The translations under genes were made by a program, and so were the position numbers. Shown here in pieces: positions 36,184 through 45,031 of a stretch of 64,000 bases of DNA; position 1 is the first letter of the stretch, and each line of letters opens with the position of its first letter. The DNA is from Paenibacillus aestuarii (lineage in GTDB: Bacteria > Bacillota > Bacilli > Paenibacillales > NBRC-103111), in NCBI RefSeq assembly GCF_027789125.1, contig NZ_JAQFVF010000005.1:1-64000 (forward strand), written 5' to 3'. The notes below the pieces were generated by a model. The model ran no database searches. It was not told where the DNA came from and saw only the letters and a program-made list of their open reading frames with translations.

Positions 36184-37731
36184 GTGGCTATCAAAAGAGC
36201 ACTTATCAGCGTGTCCGATAAAACGGGGATCGTTGAGTTCGCGAGCGAGCTTGCAAAGTTGGGCGTCGAGATCATTTCCACAGGCGGTACGCAAAATTTG
36301 TTGAAGGACAAAGGGGTGCCGGTAATCGGCATTTCCGAAGTGACCGGATTTCCGGAAATTATGGACGGCCGCGTGAAGACGCTTCACCCTGCCGTGCATA
36401 GCGGCCTGCTGGCCGTTCGCGACAACGAAGAGCATCAAGCGAGCATGAAAGAGCTCGGCCTTGACTACATCGATTTGGTTGTCGTGAATTTGTATCCTTT
36501 TGCCGAGACGATTGCCAAACCCAATGTCACTTATGAAGATGCGATCGAGAACATCGATATTGGCGGACCGACAATGCTTCGTTCGGCTGCGAAAAACCAT
36601 GCGTTCGTAACCGTTGTCGTGGACGCAGCGGACTATGCGCAGGTGCTGGAGGAAGTTCAGGAGAACGGCGATACTTCCCTGGATACACGCAAGCGCTTAG
36701 CGGCTAAAGTGTTCCGTCACACAGGCTCTTACGATGCCCTGATCTCCGATTACTTGTCCAAGCAAGTCGGGGAGTCCTACCCAGAGCGTTATACCGTTAC
36801 TTACGAAAAAGTGCAAGACCTTCGCTACGGAGAGAACCCGCATCAGAAGGCGGCATTTTACCGGAAGCCGAATGCGGCGGCAGGCAACATTACGACGGCT
36901 GAGCAGCTGCACGGCAAGGAGCTTTCCTACAACAACATCAATGACGCGAATACAGCACTGCAAATTGTTAAAGAGTTCAGCGAACCGGCTGTCGTCGCCG
37001 TGAAGCACATGAATCCTTGCGGCGTCGGTATTGGCACCAGCGTGCTGGAAGCTTACCAAAAAGCGTACGCAGCCGATCCTACCTCCATTTTCGGCGGCAT
37101 CGTGGCGGCGAACCGCACGGTGGACGAAGCGACAGCTCAGCTGCTGCACGAAATTTTCCTAGAGATCGTAATTGCCCCTGATTTTACACCGGAAGCACTG
37201 AGCATTCTGGAGAAAAAGAAAAATATTCGCCTGCTGAAAGTGAGCGGCTTGGATACAGCTGCCGGACGCAAGGCTGAGCCTGTCATTACGACGGTTGAAG
37301 GCGGCATGCTGGTACAGGACAGCGATGCTTATCAGCTGGCAGAAGCGGATCTGAAAGTAGTCAGCGAGCGTCAGCCGACGGAAGAAGAGATGAAGCAGCT
37401 GCTCTTCGCATGGAAGGTCGTGAAGCATGTGAAGTCGAACGCGATCATCCTTGCTGCAGACGATATGACAATCGGCGTAGGTGCAGGCCAGATGAACCGT
37501 GTCGGCGCAGCGAAAATCGCGATCGAGCAAGCCGGCGACAAAGCCAAAGGCGCTGTGCTCGCTTCCGATGCGTTCTTCCCGATGGGCGATACGCTGGAAT
37601 TGGCGGCTAAAGCCGGCATTACGGCTGTCATTCAGCCAGGCGGGTCGATCAAGGACGAAGAGTCCATCCGCGTGGCTAATGAGAACGGTATTGCGATGAT
37701 CATGACGGGCGTACGTCATTTCAAACATTAA
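36184..37731 (+). CDS. purH: AICAR transformylase / IMP cyclohydrolase
   Basis: Bifunctional enzyme for the last two steps to IMP, 515 residues. Residues about 1-195 are the IMP cyclohydrolase (MGS-like) domain, with [12 protein letters not shown] and [15 protein letters not shown]. The rest is AICAR formyltransferase with [24 protein letters not shown] and the C-terminal [14 protein letters not shown]. The start is GTG 36184 behind GGGAGGAACC. Confidence 0.97.
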   Translation: MAIKRALISVSDKTGIVEFASELAKLGVEIISTGGTQNLLKDKGVPVIGISEVTGFPEIMDGRVKTLHPAVHSGLLAVRDNEEHQASMKELGLDYIDLVVVNLYPFAETIAKPNVTYEDAIENIDIGGPTMLRSAAKNHAFVTVVVDAADYAQVLEEVQENGDTSLDTRKRLAAKVFRHTGSYDALISDYLSKQVGESYPERYTVTYEKVQDLRYGENPHQKAAFYRKPNAAAGNITTAEQLHGKELSYNNINDANTALQIVKEFSEPAVVAVKHMNPCGVGIGTSVLEAYQKAYAADPTSIFGGIVAANRTVDEATAQLLHEIFLEIVIAPDFTPEALSILEKKKNIRLLKVSGLDTAAGRKAEPVITTVEGGMLVQDSDAYQLAEADLKVVSERQPTEEEMKQLLFAWKVVKHVKSNAIILAADDMTIGVGAGQMNRVGAAKIAIEQAGDKAKGAVLASDAFFPMGDTLELAAKAGITAVIQPGGSIKDEESIRVANENGIAMIMTGVRHFKH

Positions 37732-37741
37732 AAAACAGTGG

Positions 37742-37790
37742 ATGCTCACGACCGGACCGGCTAAGGTCAACGGCTCGTGGGCATTCCCCA
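37742..37790 (+). other. purH-purD intergenic stem-loop
   Basis: GATGCTCACGA and TCGTGGGCATTC pair across a 22-base loop that itself contains GGACCGGCTAAGGTC. There is no T run, so it is more likely an mRNA-processing or stability hairpin than a terminator. Confidence 0.5.
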
Positions 37791-37811
37791 TTGAATGAGG
37801 GGGAACGATTG

Positions 37812-39077
37812 ATGCGTATTTTAGTTATTGGCCGGGGCGGGCGTGAACACGCGATTGTCTGGGCGCTCAGCAAAAGCCCGAAGGTAAGCAAGCTGTTCTG
37901 CGCGCCGGGTAATGGCGGCATCGCCGGTTTGGCTGAATGCGTGCCGATTACCGAACTGCAGTTCGAGGAGATCAGCACATTCGCACAGGAGCAGCAGATC
38001 GATCTGGTCATGGTTGCGCCTGATGATCCGTTAGCGGCGGGATTGGTCGACCATTTGGAGGGAAAAGGAATTCCTGCATTTGGACCGCGCGCGAACGCCG
38101 CGATCATTGAAGGCAGCAAAGTGTTCATGAAAGACTTGCTGAAGAAGTACAACATCCCGACGGCGAAGTATGAGACGTTCGATGCTTACGAGCCGGCGCT
38201 GACGTACCTTCGCAGTCAAACGGCGCCGATCGTGATCAAAGCCGACGGTCTTGCCGCAGGCAAAGGCGTCACTGTCGCCCACACCATGGAAGAAGCGGAA
38301 GCTGCGCTGCACGATATCATGGTGGATCAAGTGTTTGGCGCGTCCGGCGCGAGCGTTGTCATCGAGGAGTTCCTAACGGGCCAAGAGATGTCGCTGCTTG
38401 CCTTCGTTGATGGCTCTACGGTACGCCCGATGGTGCCTTCGCAGGACCACAAGCCGGTGTTCGACAACGATAAAGGTCCGAACACGGGCGGGATGGGCAC
38501 GTACTCGCCGCTGCCGCACGTACCGCAGTCTATCGTGCAGGAAGCGATCGACAACATCGTGCAGCCAACTGCTGATGCGATGGTGAAGGAAGGCCGCCCG
38601 TTCAAAGGCGTGCTGTATGCTGGTTTGATTTTGACACCGAACGGTGTGAAAACGATTGAGTTTAATGCGCGTTTCGGCGATCCGGAGACGCAGGTGATTT
38701 TGCCTCGGCTGAAGACGGATCTGCTGGACATCTTCCTCGCTGTCAACAACGGCACGCTGGCTGAGCAGCCGATCGAGTGGAGCGACGATGCCGCTGTTTG
38801 TGTCATTGTTGCTTCTGAGGGTTACCCGGGGCCGTATCCGAAAGGGCTGCCGATTACGGGCTTGGAAGACATCCAGGGCGATGAGGCGATCGTGTTCCAT
38901 GCCGGCACGGCGCTGAAGGACGGGCAGATTGTCACCAATGGCGGGCGCGTTATGGGCATTACCGGCATCGGCAAAGACATCGTAGAAGCGCGTCAAAAAG
39001 CTTATGCGGCTGCGGATCGGATCCATTTTGACGGGAAGCATTACAGAACGGATATTGCGATGAAAGCTTTGAAATAG
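37812..39077 (+). CDS. purD: GAR synthetase
   Basis: ATP-grasp phosphoribosylamine-glycine ligase, 421 residues. N-terminal MRILVIGRGGREHAIVWAL, the VIKADGLAAGKGV ATP-grasp segment, and metal ligands in EFNARFGDPETQ are present. ATG 37812 with GAGGGGGAACG is the start; an in-frame TTG at 37791 would place the binding site inside the coding sequence. It is the last gene of the operon and is followed by a terminator. Confidence 0.96.
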   Translation: MRILVIGRGGREHAIVWALSKSPKVSKLFCAPGNGGIAGLAECVPITELQFEEISTFAQEQQIDLVMVAPDDPLAAGLVDHLEGKGIPAFGPRANAAIIEGSKVFMKDLLKKYNIPTAKYETFDAYEPALTYLRSQTAPIVIKADGLAAGKGVTVAHTMEEAEAALHDIMVDQVFGASGASVVIEEFLTGQEMSLLAFVDGSTVRPMVPSQDHKPVFDNDKGPNTGGMGTYSPLPHVPQSIVQEAIDNIVQPTADAMVKEGRPFKGVLYAGLILTPNGVKTIEFNARFGDPETQVILPRLKTDLLDIFLAVNNGTLAEQPIEWSDDAAVCVIVASEGYPGPYPKGLPITGLEDIQGDEAIVFHAGTALKDGQIVTNGGRVMGITGIGKDIVEARQKAYAAADRIHFDGKHYRTDIAMKALK

Positions 39078-39107
39078 GCAGTATTGAAGGAACGGCATAG
39101 AAATAGC

Positions 39108-39161
39108 AAAAAGCACAGCCTTTTGGGATACGGGAGATGCCAAGGGGTTGTGCTTTTTTTT
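39108..39161 (+). terminator. pur operon terminator
   Basis: AAAAAGCACAGCC-TTTTGG pairs with CCAAGGGGTTGTGC, followed by eight T. It starts about 30 bases after the purD stop and ends the roughly 13.5-kb operon. Confidence 0.87.
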
Positions 39162-39259
39162 ATGGCTGCTGCTGCCGGTAACCCACGTTTGGTGCAATGT
39201 GCTGCATACTATGGCTCAGTCGAGGGTCATAAGTCTTTTATCGTTAATCATTTACAACG

Positions 39260-39388
39260 TTAACTATCGTTACTGTCGCTGAGCAACTGATCTTTATGTT
39301 TATATACGAACCAAATGGCCAACAATGCTCCTATAATTAAAGCAATCGATAGCCAATGTTGGGTGATCAAGTTCCATAATGTGCCCAT
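39260..39388 (-). CDS. 42-residue single-span membrane protein
   Basis: A short gene on the minus strand: ATG at 39388 preceded by GAAGGAGG at good spacing, coding for 42 residues (begins MGTLWNLITQHW, ends LLSDSNDS). One transmembrane segment, about residues 12-29 (WLSIALIIGALLAIWFVY), is followed by a charged tail. I do not recognise the family. The binding site and composition make a real small protein likely. Apart from it, 39162-39500 shows nothing coding. Confidence 0.65.
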   Translation of the reverse strand: MGTLWNLITQHWLSIALIIGALLAIWFVYKHKDQLLSDSNDS

Positions 39389-39511
39389 GCGCGAGCCTCC
39401 TTCAGCTGTTCCTTTGCATAGTTTTGGCGGGAGTCTGGAGTTTCATGCATATAGTGGGGCATTCTGGACGTATCCATCGATAGTAGAGAGGCTGTGAAAA
39501 GGAGGGGACCC

Positions 39512-40282
39512 ATGATGATGCCGTCATTGTTCATTGCGCATGGCGAGCGGGGGATAGCGATGGAGCAGTATGCCTTTGAGGTTTTTTTGCGAAAGCTCGC
39601 GGCCAGCCTGCCGAAGCCGAAGGCGATTGTGCTCTTTAGCGAGCAGTGGGAAAGCCCGGTGCAGCTAATTAGCTCGGCTGTGCAGCAGAAGACGATGAGG
39701 TATCCGGCGGCAAAAGGGGATGTGACGCTCAGTTTGCATATTCTCCATCTGTTTGAAAATGAGGGCATTCCGTGTGCGCTCGATGACGAGCAGGAATTGG
39801 ATGACGAAGCGTGGGTACCTTTGTATCATATGTACCCGGACGCGTCAGTTCCTGTCGTGGCCTTGTCGGTCAATCCGAAGCTCGCGCCGGAGGAGCATTA
39901 CCGGATCGGGGTGGCGCTGGCGCCACTTAGGCAGGAGCAGGTGCTCATCGTGGGCAGCGGGGGCGCGGTCCATCGGCTGTTGGATCAGCCCGGTCCGGTA
40001 CCCCAGGCTTGGGCCCAGGCGTTCGATGAGTGGCTGGCGGAGCAGTTGGAAGTGTGGAATATGGAGGTACTCTTCCACTACGAGGAGCGAGCGCCGTATG
40101 CCCGGGAAGCAGCGCCGCTGCCAAAGCAAATGGCGCCGCTGTTGCTGGCCCTAGGCGCTGCTGAGCCTGCGCATAACGCCCGGCTGCTGCATCGCAGCCA
40201 CCCGCTTGGCTCCAGCTGCTGGATGTTCGGCGGGCCGGAGGGGCAAGGCGAGGACGGGGACGACAGCGATGAGGAGCTGTAG
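39512..40282 (+). CDS. LigB/DODA-type extradiol dioxygenase-like protein with degenerate active site
   Basis: 256 residues with the overall plan of the DODA/YgiD class III extradiol dioxygenases: PSLFIAHG at the start, AIVLFSEQWES, WVPLYHMYPDASVPVVALS and VGSGGAVHRL. Of the residues used by YgiD, the N-terminal His and the VH of GGAVH remain. The second metal His (SAHW in the family) is Gln in SEQW, the catalytic DHG is DDE, and the late EH ligand region reads LPKQMAPLL. It is therefore probably not a working dioxygenase. ATG 39512 follows GGAGGGG; GTG 39494 is rejected because it precedes that site. The tail is acidic. Confidence 0.78.
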   Translation: MMMPSLFIAHGERGIAMEQYAFEVFLRKLAASLPKPKAIVLFSEQWESPVQLISSAVQQKTMRYPAAKGDVTLSLHILHLFENEGIPCALDDEQELDDEAWVPLYHMYPDASVPVVALSVNPKLAPEEHYRIGVALAPLRQEQVLIVGSGGAVHRLLDQPGPVPQAWAQAFDEWLAEQLEVWNMEVLFHYEERAPYAREAAPLPKQMAPLLLALGAAEPAHNARLLHRSHPLGSSCWMFGGPEGQGEDGDDSDEEL

Positions 40283-40294
40283 CTGCGGCCGGGC

Positions 40295-40717
40295 CTAGAG
40301 GAAACGATGCCTGTGCTCCGGCTTCGGCAGCATGCACTGCTCGGACCGGCCGAACCAGCGATAGCGGTTGCGGGCGATGTAGCGGTAGGCGGCATCGCGC
40401 CACGCCGCAGGGATCAGGATGGCGGCGTACGACGCCTTCCAGGCACCATGCAGCCTGCGGGCGATGCGCAGCGCCGCCGTGGAGTACGTATAGGCACGGC
40501 CGTGCTCGATGAGCACGATCGTGCCCAGGCTGTGTTCGGGCAGATGGTGCTGCCGCAGCAGCTCCTGCCCGATCTCGGACTGCAAGGACGCGAAGCGGAA
40601 TACACCTTGCGGGTCCCGGCGTAGGATGAACTGCACCGCGCCATTGCACAGGTTGCACACGCCATCGAATAACACGACGGCAGCCGCCGCATCGGCTATT
40701 TGTGGCTGATCGGGCAT
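40295..40717 (-). CDS. DCC-family thiol-disulfide oxidoreductase (DUF393)
   Basis: About 140 residues. The family signature is DGVCNLCN with Cys21 and Cys24 after VVLFDGV, followed by FASLQSEIGQELL, typical of YuxK-like DCC proteins. The C-terminal half is rich in Arg and aromatic residues (YRYIARNRYRWFGR). ATG 40717 is preferred because AAAGGAG lies eight bases upstream; GTG 40726 overlaps that site. The physiological partner is unknown. Confidence 0.88.
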   Translation of the reverse strand: MPDQPQIADAAAAVVLFDGVCNLCNGAVQFILRRDPQGVFRFASLQSEIGQELLRQHHLPEHSLGTIVLIEHGRAYTYSTAALRIARRLHGAWKASYAAILIPAAWRDAAYRYIARNRYRWFGRSEQCMLPKPEHRHRFL

Positions 40718-40750
40718 GGAGCTCACTCCTTTTTTGTCATCGTTAACGTG

Positions 40751-41497
40751 TTATATCCAATCGCCATCTTCCGGGATCGCGACTTGTTCCAGAAGTCCTT
40801 CGCTCGCCAGCCGCTCACGCAAATCCGCTCTTGTGACCAGACAATGATTAATCGTGTCCATATGCACGGCGATAACTCGGGTATATGGCGCGTATTGGCA
40901 GCATTGTACCACATCATCCGCATTCATCGTAATCGGATCCCCTACCGCGAATTGCGCACCTCCGGCGTTCACGACTGTGACATCGGGCTTATACGCATCC
41001 AGTGCCTGCCGAACATCTTCGCACCAAATCGTATCCCCGGCGATGTACAGAGTCGGCTCATCTTCCGCTTGAAGCACAAAGCCGGATACTTGCCCCATTT
41101 TGACGCCAATGTCGCCTGTGCCATGCTGTCCGCCTGTTCGCGAGATCGTAACCCCTTGAAACACGAAAGACTCTTGGATTGGTGCTACCGCTGTGAATCC
41201 GCTGGAAGTAATCGCTGCTTCGTCGCCAGGCTGACAAAAAAGAGGAGTTGACTTGGGCAGCGTCGCGATCGCCGCCTCATCCCAATGATCCCGGTGCAGG
41301 TGCGTGACGAGGATGGCGTCCGGTTGCAGTAAGGTTAGCAGGTCCAAAGGCAGCGGAACGAGCGGATTGCGTCTGTCATTCGTTGAATTGGCGATCGGCG
41401 GGTTCGCCCCAGCTCCGCTGAACATCGGATCAATCAAAAGCTGCAAGCCGGCATACTGCAGCCAAAGCGTTGCGTGACGGACGAGTTGGAGTTTCAT
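40751..41497 (-). CDS. Metallo-beta-lactamase-fold hydrolase (UlaG/YtkL-like)
   Basis: 248-residue zinc-dependent hydrolase. The THLHRDHWD motif supplies His66, His68, Asp70 and His71; LYIAGDTIW gives the next Asp, and AVHMDTINH the last His. It starts MKLQLVRHATLWL, as is common in this L-ascorbate-lactonase-like group. ATG 41497 with GAGAGAGGTG upstream is preferred over an in-frame start at 41539. The natural substrate cannot be inferred. Confidence 0.88.
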   Translation of the reverse strand: MKLQLVRHATLWLQYAGLQLLIDPMFSGAGANPPIANSTNDRRNPLVPLPLDLLTLLQPDAILVTHLHRDHWDEAAIATLPKSTPLFCQPGDEAAITSSGFTAVAPIQESFVFQGVTISRTGGQHGTGDIGVKMGQVSGFVLQAEDEPTLYIAGDTIWCEDVRQALDAYKPDVTVVNAGGAQFAVGDPITMNADDVVQCCQYAPYTRVIAVHMDTINHCLVTRADLRERLASEGLLEQVAIPEDGDWI

Positions 41498-41761
41498 AAA
41501 CGGGCACCTCTCTCTTTTGCGTGTGGATGTATGATACAATTATAGGAAAAACCGGGGTGAAAATACAGCTCGCGGTGAGACGAAAATCGGGTTTCATTTT
41601 ATCATGAATGAATTCCCTGGAATGGTATACTTTGCGCCGGCATCCGGACACAATAGGACAGGTTGATGATCTCAAGCTCGATAAATCTCTAGAACTCTTC
41701 TAAAAAGCTCTCTCCTAGCATACACATGTTACTAGAATGAATGGAAGATGAGGTGCGTCTG

Positions 41762-42844
41762 ATGAAATCTTTGAAGCTGATGAGCACAAAAACGCTAAGC
41801 GCCTGGCTTGTCCTGGGCTGCTCGGTCTTGACCATATCCGCTTGCAGTTCTGATACGCCGGCAGTTGCGCCAACTATTGAAGCGCCCGCCGGGACCAGCA
41901 CGGCTGCCCCATCGCCGACCGCTCAGCCGTCTGCCGCTCCGACACCTGTGGTGAGCGAAGCGCCGTTCAAGTTCCCGCTCACAGGGCTGCCGAGCGATAA
42001 AGACATCAAGTCCAGACCGTTCATGGTTATGGTCGAAAATGCCCCGCAAGCCAGACCCCAATCCGGATTGGATCAAGCGGACATCGTCTATGAGATTCTC
42101 GCGGAGGGTGAGATTACTAGATTCGTCTCCGTGTTTCAGAGCCATGAAGCCAAGACCATCGGTCCCGTGCGCAGCATTCGTCCTTATTTTGTCGAGATTG
42201 GCGATACGCTCGATGCCGTGATTGTCCATGCGGGCTGGAGCCAGGACGCCATGAATATCATGGCGGGCCGCAAGCTGGCCCATCTCGATGAGGTTTACGG
42301 CGACGGCGCCTACTACTGGCGTTCGTCAGAGCGCAAAGCGCCGCACAATTTATATACCTCTGTGGATAAAATGAAACAGGGTGCTGAAGCGCGCAAATTC
42401 CGGACGGAGTGGAACGGACCGCTGCTGACGTTCGCGAAGAGCGATCAGAGAGCTTTGACCGGCGCTGCCGCCACGCATATACAGATACCGTATCTGCAGG
42501 GCTACTACGTCTCCTACGATTATAATGCGGCTGAAAGTGTGTACATGCGCAGCATGGAAGGCAAGCCGCATCTCGATAAAGAGACCGGCAAGCAGCTGCA
42601 GACGAAAAACCTGCTCGTCCTGGAAAGCGAGCATAAGATCGTCGACAAGGAAGGGCGGCGCATGGTGGATGTATTCGGTCCCGGTAAAGGTTACATCCTG
42701 CAAGAAGGCAAGTCCCAGTCGATCACCTGGGAACGCAAAGCGGGGATGATCCGCGCCTACGCAGACGGAAAGGAAGTACCGCTGCTGCCCGGCAACACCT
42801 GGGTGCAGATCGTGCCGACCGGCACGGCTATTAAAATGGAATAG
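41762..42844 (+). CDS. yerB: DUF3048-domain lipoprotein (YerB-like)
   Basis: Putative lipoprotein of about 360 residues. The signal peptide ends in the lipobox LTISAC, then a Pro/Ala/Thr-rich linker (residues about 40-70). The DUF3048 domain begins FPLTGLPSDKDIKSRP and includes VMVENAPQARPQSGLDQADIVYE, GPVRSIRPYFVE and YYWRSSERKAPHNLYTS; the C-terminal domain follows. ATG 41762 is favoured with GAGGTG upstream; ATG 41741 is in frame but lacks a site. YerB-like proteins are of unknown function. yerC lies just downstream, as in Bacillus, supporting the assignment. Confidence 0.87.
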   Translation: MKSLKLMSTKTLSAWLVLGCSVLTISACSSDTPAVAPTIEAPAGTSTAAPSPTAQPSAAPTPVVSEAPFKFPLTGLPSDKDIKSRPFMVMVENAPQARPQSGLDQADIVYEILAEGEITRFVSVFQSHEAKTIGPVRSIRPYFVEIGDTLDAVIVHAGWSQDAMNIMAGRKLAHLDEVYGDGAYYWRSSERKAPHNLYTSVDKMKQGAEARKFRTEWNGPLLTFAKSDQRALTGAAATHIQIPYLQGYYVSYDYNAAESVYMRSMEGKPHLDKETGKQLQTKNLLVLESEHKIVDKEGRRMVDVFGPGKGYILQEGKSQSITWERKAGMIRAYADGKEVPLLPGNTWVQIVPTGTAIKME

Positions 42845-42866
42845 CGCTCTCGTGAGATACGCAATA

Positions 42867-42907
42867 AGCCGCCCCGTTTGGCATATATATAACCAAACGG
42901 GGCGGCT
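42867..42907. terminator. 15-bp perfect hairpin between convergent genes
   Basis: AGCCGCCCCGTTTGG and CCAAACGGGGCGGCT pair perfectly over 15 bases around an AT-only-like loop (CATATATATAA). It lies between the convergent yerB-like and glycine-rich genes. No long T run follows on either strand, so it may be a bidirectional terminator of unusual form. Confidence 0.65.
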
Positions 42908-42915
42908 GCTCGTCG

Positions 42916-43521
42916 TTATCTGCGATTGCGCTTCGCTGAAGTGCCTTTGCCGCCGGTTCTTTTGCGCGCTGCGCTGGATTTCTTGCGGCGCTTGCGTCTG
43001 CGTGGCGCCACTTCTGCATCATCGGTATTTTTCACTTTGCCGGTAAACGAATTGAACAGCACTTTGAACATTGGCGCCATTTGTTGAAAGCTGCTCATAA
43101 ATTTTTGCACCTTGCCCATTGTGCCAAGAATGCCCTCAATGCCGCCCATTCGGTCAACGAAGCCGGCAATCTGCTTCATATTGAGGCCGCTCAGCGGATT
43201 GGAACTGCCACCAGCACCGCCTCCACCGCCGCCGAGCAGGGTGGATAGAAAGTTGCCGCCGCCACCGCTGCCAGCAGGAGCGCCACCGCCGCCGCCGCCA
43301 AATAAGCCGCCTGGGTTGCCGCCGCCACCACCGAATAAACCGCCGCCTCCGCCTTCAAAAGGTACAGGTAAATTGCCTCCTGGTGGTCCGAATGGACTGC
43401 TTCCGCCTAGTCCGGGAAATTGGCCGAAGCCTTCGCCGATTTGCGGAGCGCCCGTAAAGGCACGCGTATGAACTTCTTGTACCTTGCCTCCATTGCCAAT
43501 CATGTGTCTATGGTTGTTCAC
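42916..43521 (-). CDS. Glycine-rich YqfQ/VrrA-like protein
   Basis: 201 residues in three zones: an N-terminal region ending in GQFPGLGGSSPFG, a central run of (G)4-6 blocks separated by LF, NPG or AP (residues about 55-107), and a helical segment GLNMKQIAGFVDRMGGIEG to FKVLFNSFTGK, then a very basic tail (RRRKRRKKSS). This layout resembles YqfQ/VrrA-type proteins of Bacillales, but the match is from memory of layout, not alignment. The repetitive GCC/CCG coding DNA is prone to slippage. The start GTG 43521 has AAAAGGG at long spacing; ATG 43503 is an alternative. Confidence 0.65.
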   Translation of the reverse strand: MNNHRHMIGNGGKVQEVHTRAFTGAPQIGEGFGQFPGLGGSSPFGPPGGNLPVPFEGGGGGLFGGGGGNPGGLFGGGGGGAPAGSGGGGNFLSTLLGGGGGGAGGSSNPLSGLNMKQIAGFVDRMGGIEGILGTMGKVQKFMSSFQQMAPMFKVLFNSFTGKVKNTDDAEVAPRRRKRRKKSSAARKRTGGKGTSAKRNRR

Positions 43522-43677
43522 GTGTATTCACGACCCTTTTCATCAGATTTTCTAATACAGGATATGTCACTCGCCTACTGATGGTATGGACGAATGTCAC
43601 GGGTCGGTGAAAATGTCACAATTTAGCTCGTTAACGCATAGAAATTTTAACGTTTCGCAAACCTAAAGGAAGGAATT

Positions 43678-43707
43678 ATGAGTACCGATGTCGAAAGATA
43701 CAACTGA
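43678..43707 (+). CDS. Possible 9-codon leader peptide before yerC
   Basis: ATG at 43678 follows AAAGGAAGG at ideal spacing and reads MSTDVERYN before TGA. The strong binding site is out of proportion to so short a frame, which ends 51 bases before yerC. It could be a leader peptide, or a binding site left by an older longer yerC start. Confidence 0.35.
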   Translation: MSTDVERYN

Positions 43708-43758
43708 GCTTACAGAATAATGAGCTACAATGTTGTTCTACCAGGAGTTGATAACAGA

Positions 43759-44049
43759 ATGCAGCTTAAAAAATTAAATGATAAAGCGATAGACCAGCTT
43801 TTCGAAGCGATCCTTACGCTCAAAGATATGGAAGAGTGCTATGTTTTCTTTGATGATCTGTGCACAGTGAATGAAATTCAATCGCTGTCCCAGCGTCTGG
43901 AAGTTGCGCGCATGCTGCGCAAAGGCTGTACATATAACCAGATCGAAGCCGAAACCGGCGCAAGCACTGCGACGATATCGCGTGTGAAACGCTGCTTGAA
44001 CTACGGCAACGACGGTTATGTTCTGACGCTTGATCGCTTAGGCCGTTAA
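43759..44049 (+). CDS. yerC: YerC/YecD-type TrpR-related DNA-binding protein
   Basis: 96-residue helical protein of the TrpR-like YerC family. The helix-turn-helix lies in the second half: CTYNQIEAETGASTATISRV. The N-terminal QLKKLNDKAIDQLFEAILTLKD is typical of the family. ATG 43759 with CAGGAG upstream is preferred; an in-frame ATG at 43720 would add 13 residues without a site. A terminator follows. The targets of YerC are not known to me. Confidence 0.9.
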   Translation: MQLKKLNDKAIDQLFEAILTLKDMEECYVFFDDLCTVNEIQSLSQRLEVARMLRKGCTYNQIEAETGASTATISRVKRCLNYGNDGYVLTLDRLGR

Positions 44050-44063
44050 TTATGAGATATCGC

Positions 44064-44092
44064 CGCCGGGATGGGAAATCCTGGCGTTTTTT
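44064..44092 (+). terminator. yerC terminator
   Basis: CGCCGGGAT-GGGA-AATCCTGGCG with six T, directly after the yerC stop. Confidence 0.88.
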
Positions 44093-44248
44093 ATGCCGCT
44101 TGTGCGGCTGGAGCCTGCCTTTGCTGTGCGGAGAGCGGGGTTTTTGCATGCTTATGTCTGTATTCATGCGTTGTTCAATTGACATGCAAGGGCACATTCG
44201 ATAGCATAGAGTCACATGGTATTGCGTGGAACGGGTGGGTAGAAAATA

Positions 44249-45022
44249 ATGCGTAGATATGGCGTGCTTGTCATTAGCCACGGCTCCCGGGATGAGGGCT
44301 GGGTCCAGCTTGTTGAGGAGGCCGTAGCGGCGGTGAAGCTGCCTGCGGATATTCCCATTTTTTCATCCTATCTGGAGCTCGTTGCAGGTAAACTTATTCA
44401 AGACGGAATCGACAGCCTGGAGGCGCAGGGCGTGACGGATATCGTGGTCATCCCATTATTTGTGTCCTCTGGGAGTACACATGTGGATGAAATCAGCTAT
44501 GCGCTTGGTGTCATTGAGCAGCCGCGGTTGGAGACGGATTTGGAGCGTTTCGAGATTCAGGCGCGGATTCATATGGCCTCGCCGATCGATGATGATCCGG
44601 TTATTGCTGACATTTTATATGATAAAATGAAGGACCTGTCGGTCGATCCGAGCCGAGAGATCGTGCTGTTGATTGGCCATGGCAGCAAGGAGCCAGGTTT
44701 TCATGAGCAATGGCTGGAAGGGCTGGAGCAGCTTGCGCTGCGGGTCCAAAAGCTGGGCGGCTTCGCTGAAGCTGATGTCGCGATGCTGCTGCCGGATCAA
44801 GTGCCAAGCAAGCTGAGCTGGTGGACGGAGCAGAAGCCAGGGTATGCTGTGCTGGTGGCGCCGCTTTTTTTAAGTGAAGGGTATTTTACTCGGAAAGTTA
44901 TTCCTTCCCGGATGGAAGGATTCGAATATCGTTATCATGGACGGGCGTTGCTGCCGAGTCCGTTAATTTCCCAATGGATCGAGAAGCAGATCGCTTCCCG
45001 GATCACAACTGTGAACAGGTGA
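44249..45022 (+). CDS. CbiX/SirB-type chelatase
   Basis: 257 residues of two related halves of the class II chelatase fold. The first half begins YGVLVISHGSRDEGW with the metal-binding His, and the second begins IVLLIGHGSKEPGFH. VIPLFVSSGSTHVDEI and VAPLFLSEGYFTRKVIP are the paired second motifs. Such proteins insert Co or Fe into sirohydrochlorin for cobalamin or sirohaem. No other tetrapyrrole genes are nearby, so the metal cannot be assigned. No strong binding site is seen before ATG 44249. The gap to dgkB is nine bases. Confidence 0.87.
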   Translation: MRRYGVLVISHGSRDEGWVQLVEEAVAAVKLPADIPIFSSYLELVAGKLIQDGIDSLEAQGVTDIVVIPLFVSSGSTHVDEISYALGVIEQPRLETDLERFEIQARIHMASPIDDDPVIADILYDKMKDLSVDPSREIVLLIGHGSKEPGFHEQWLEGLEQLALRVQKLGGFAEADVAMLLPDQVPSKLSWWTEQKPGYAVLVAPLFLSEGYFTRKVIPSRMEGFEYRYHGRALLPSPLISQWIEKQIASRITTVNR

Positions 45023-45031
45023 TGAGACGTA

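Noticed and set aside
43112-43471. 119-codon proline-rich plus-strand frame
   Set aside because: It is the antisense reading of the glycine-rich gene; poly-Pro arises from complement of GGN codon runs.
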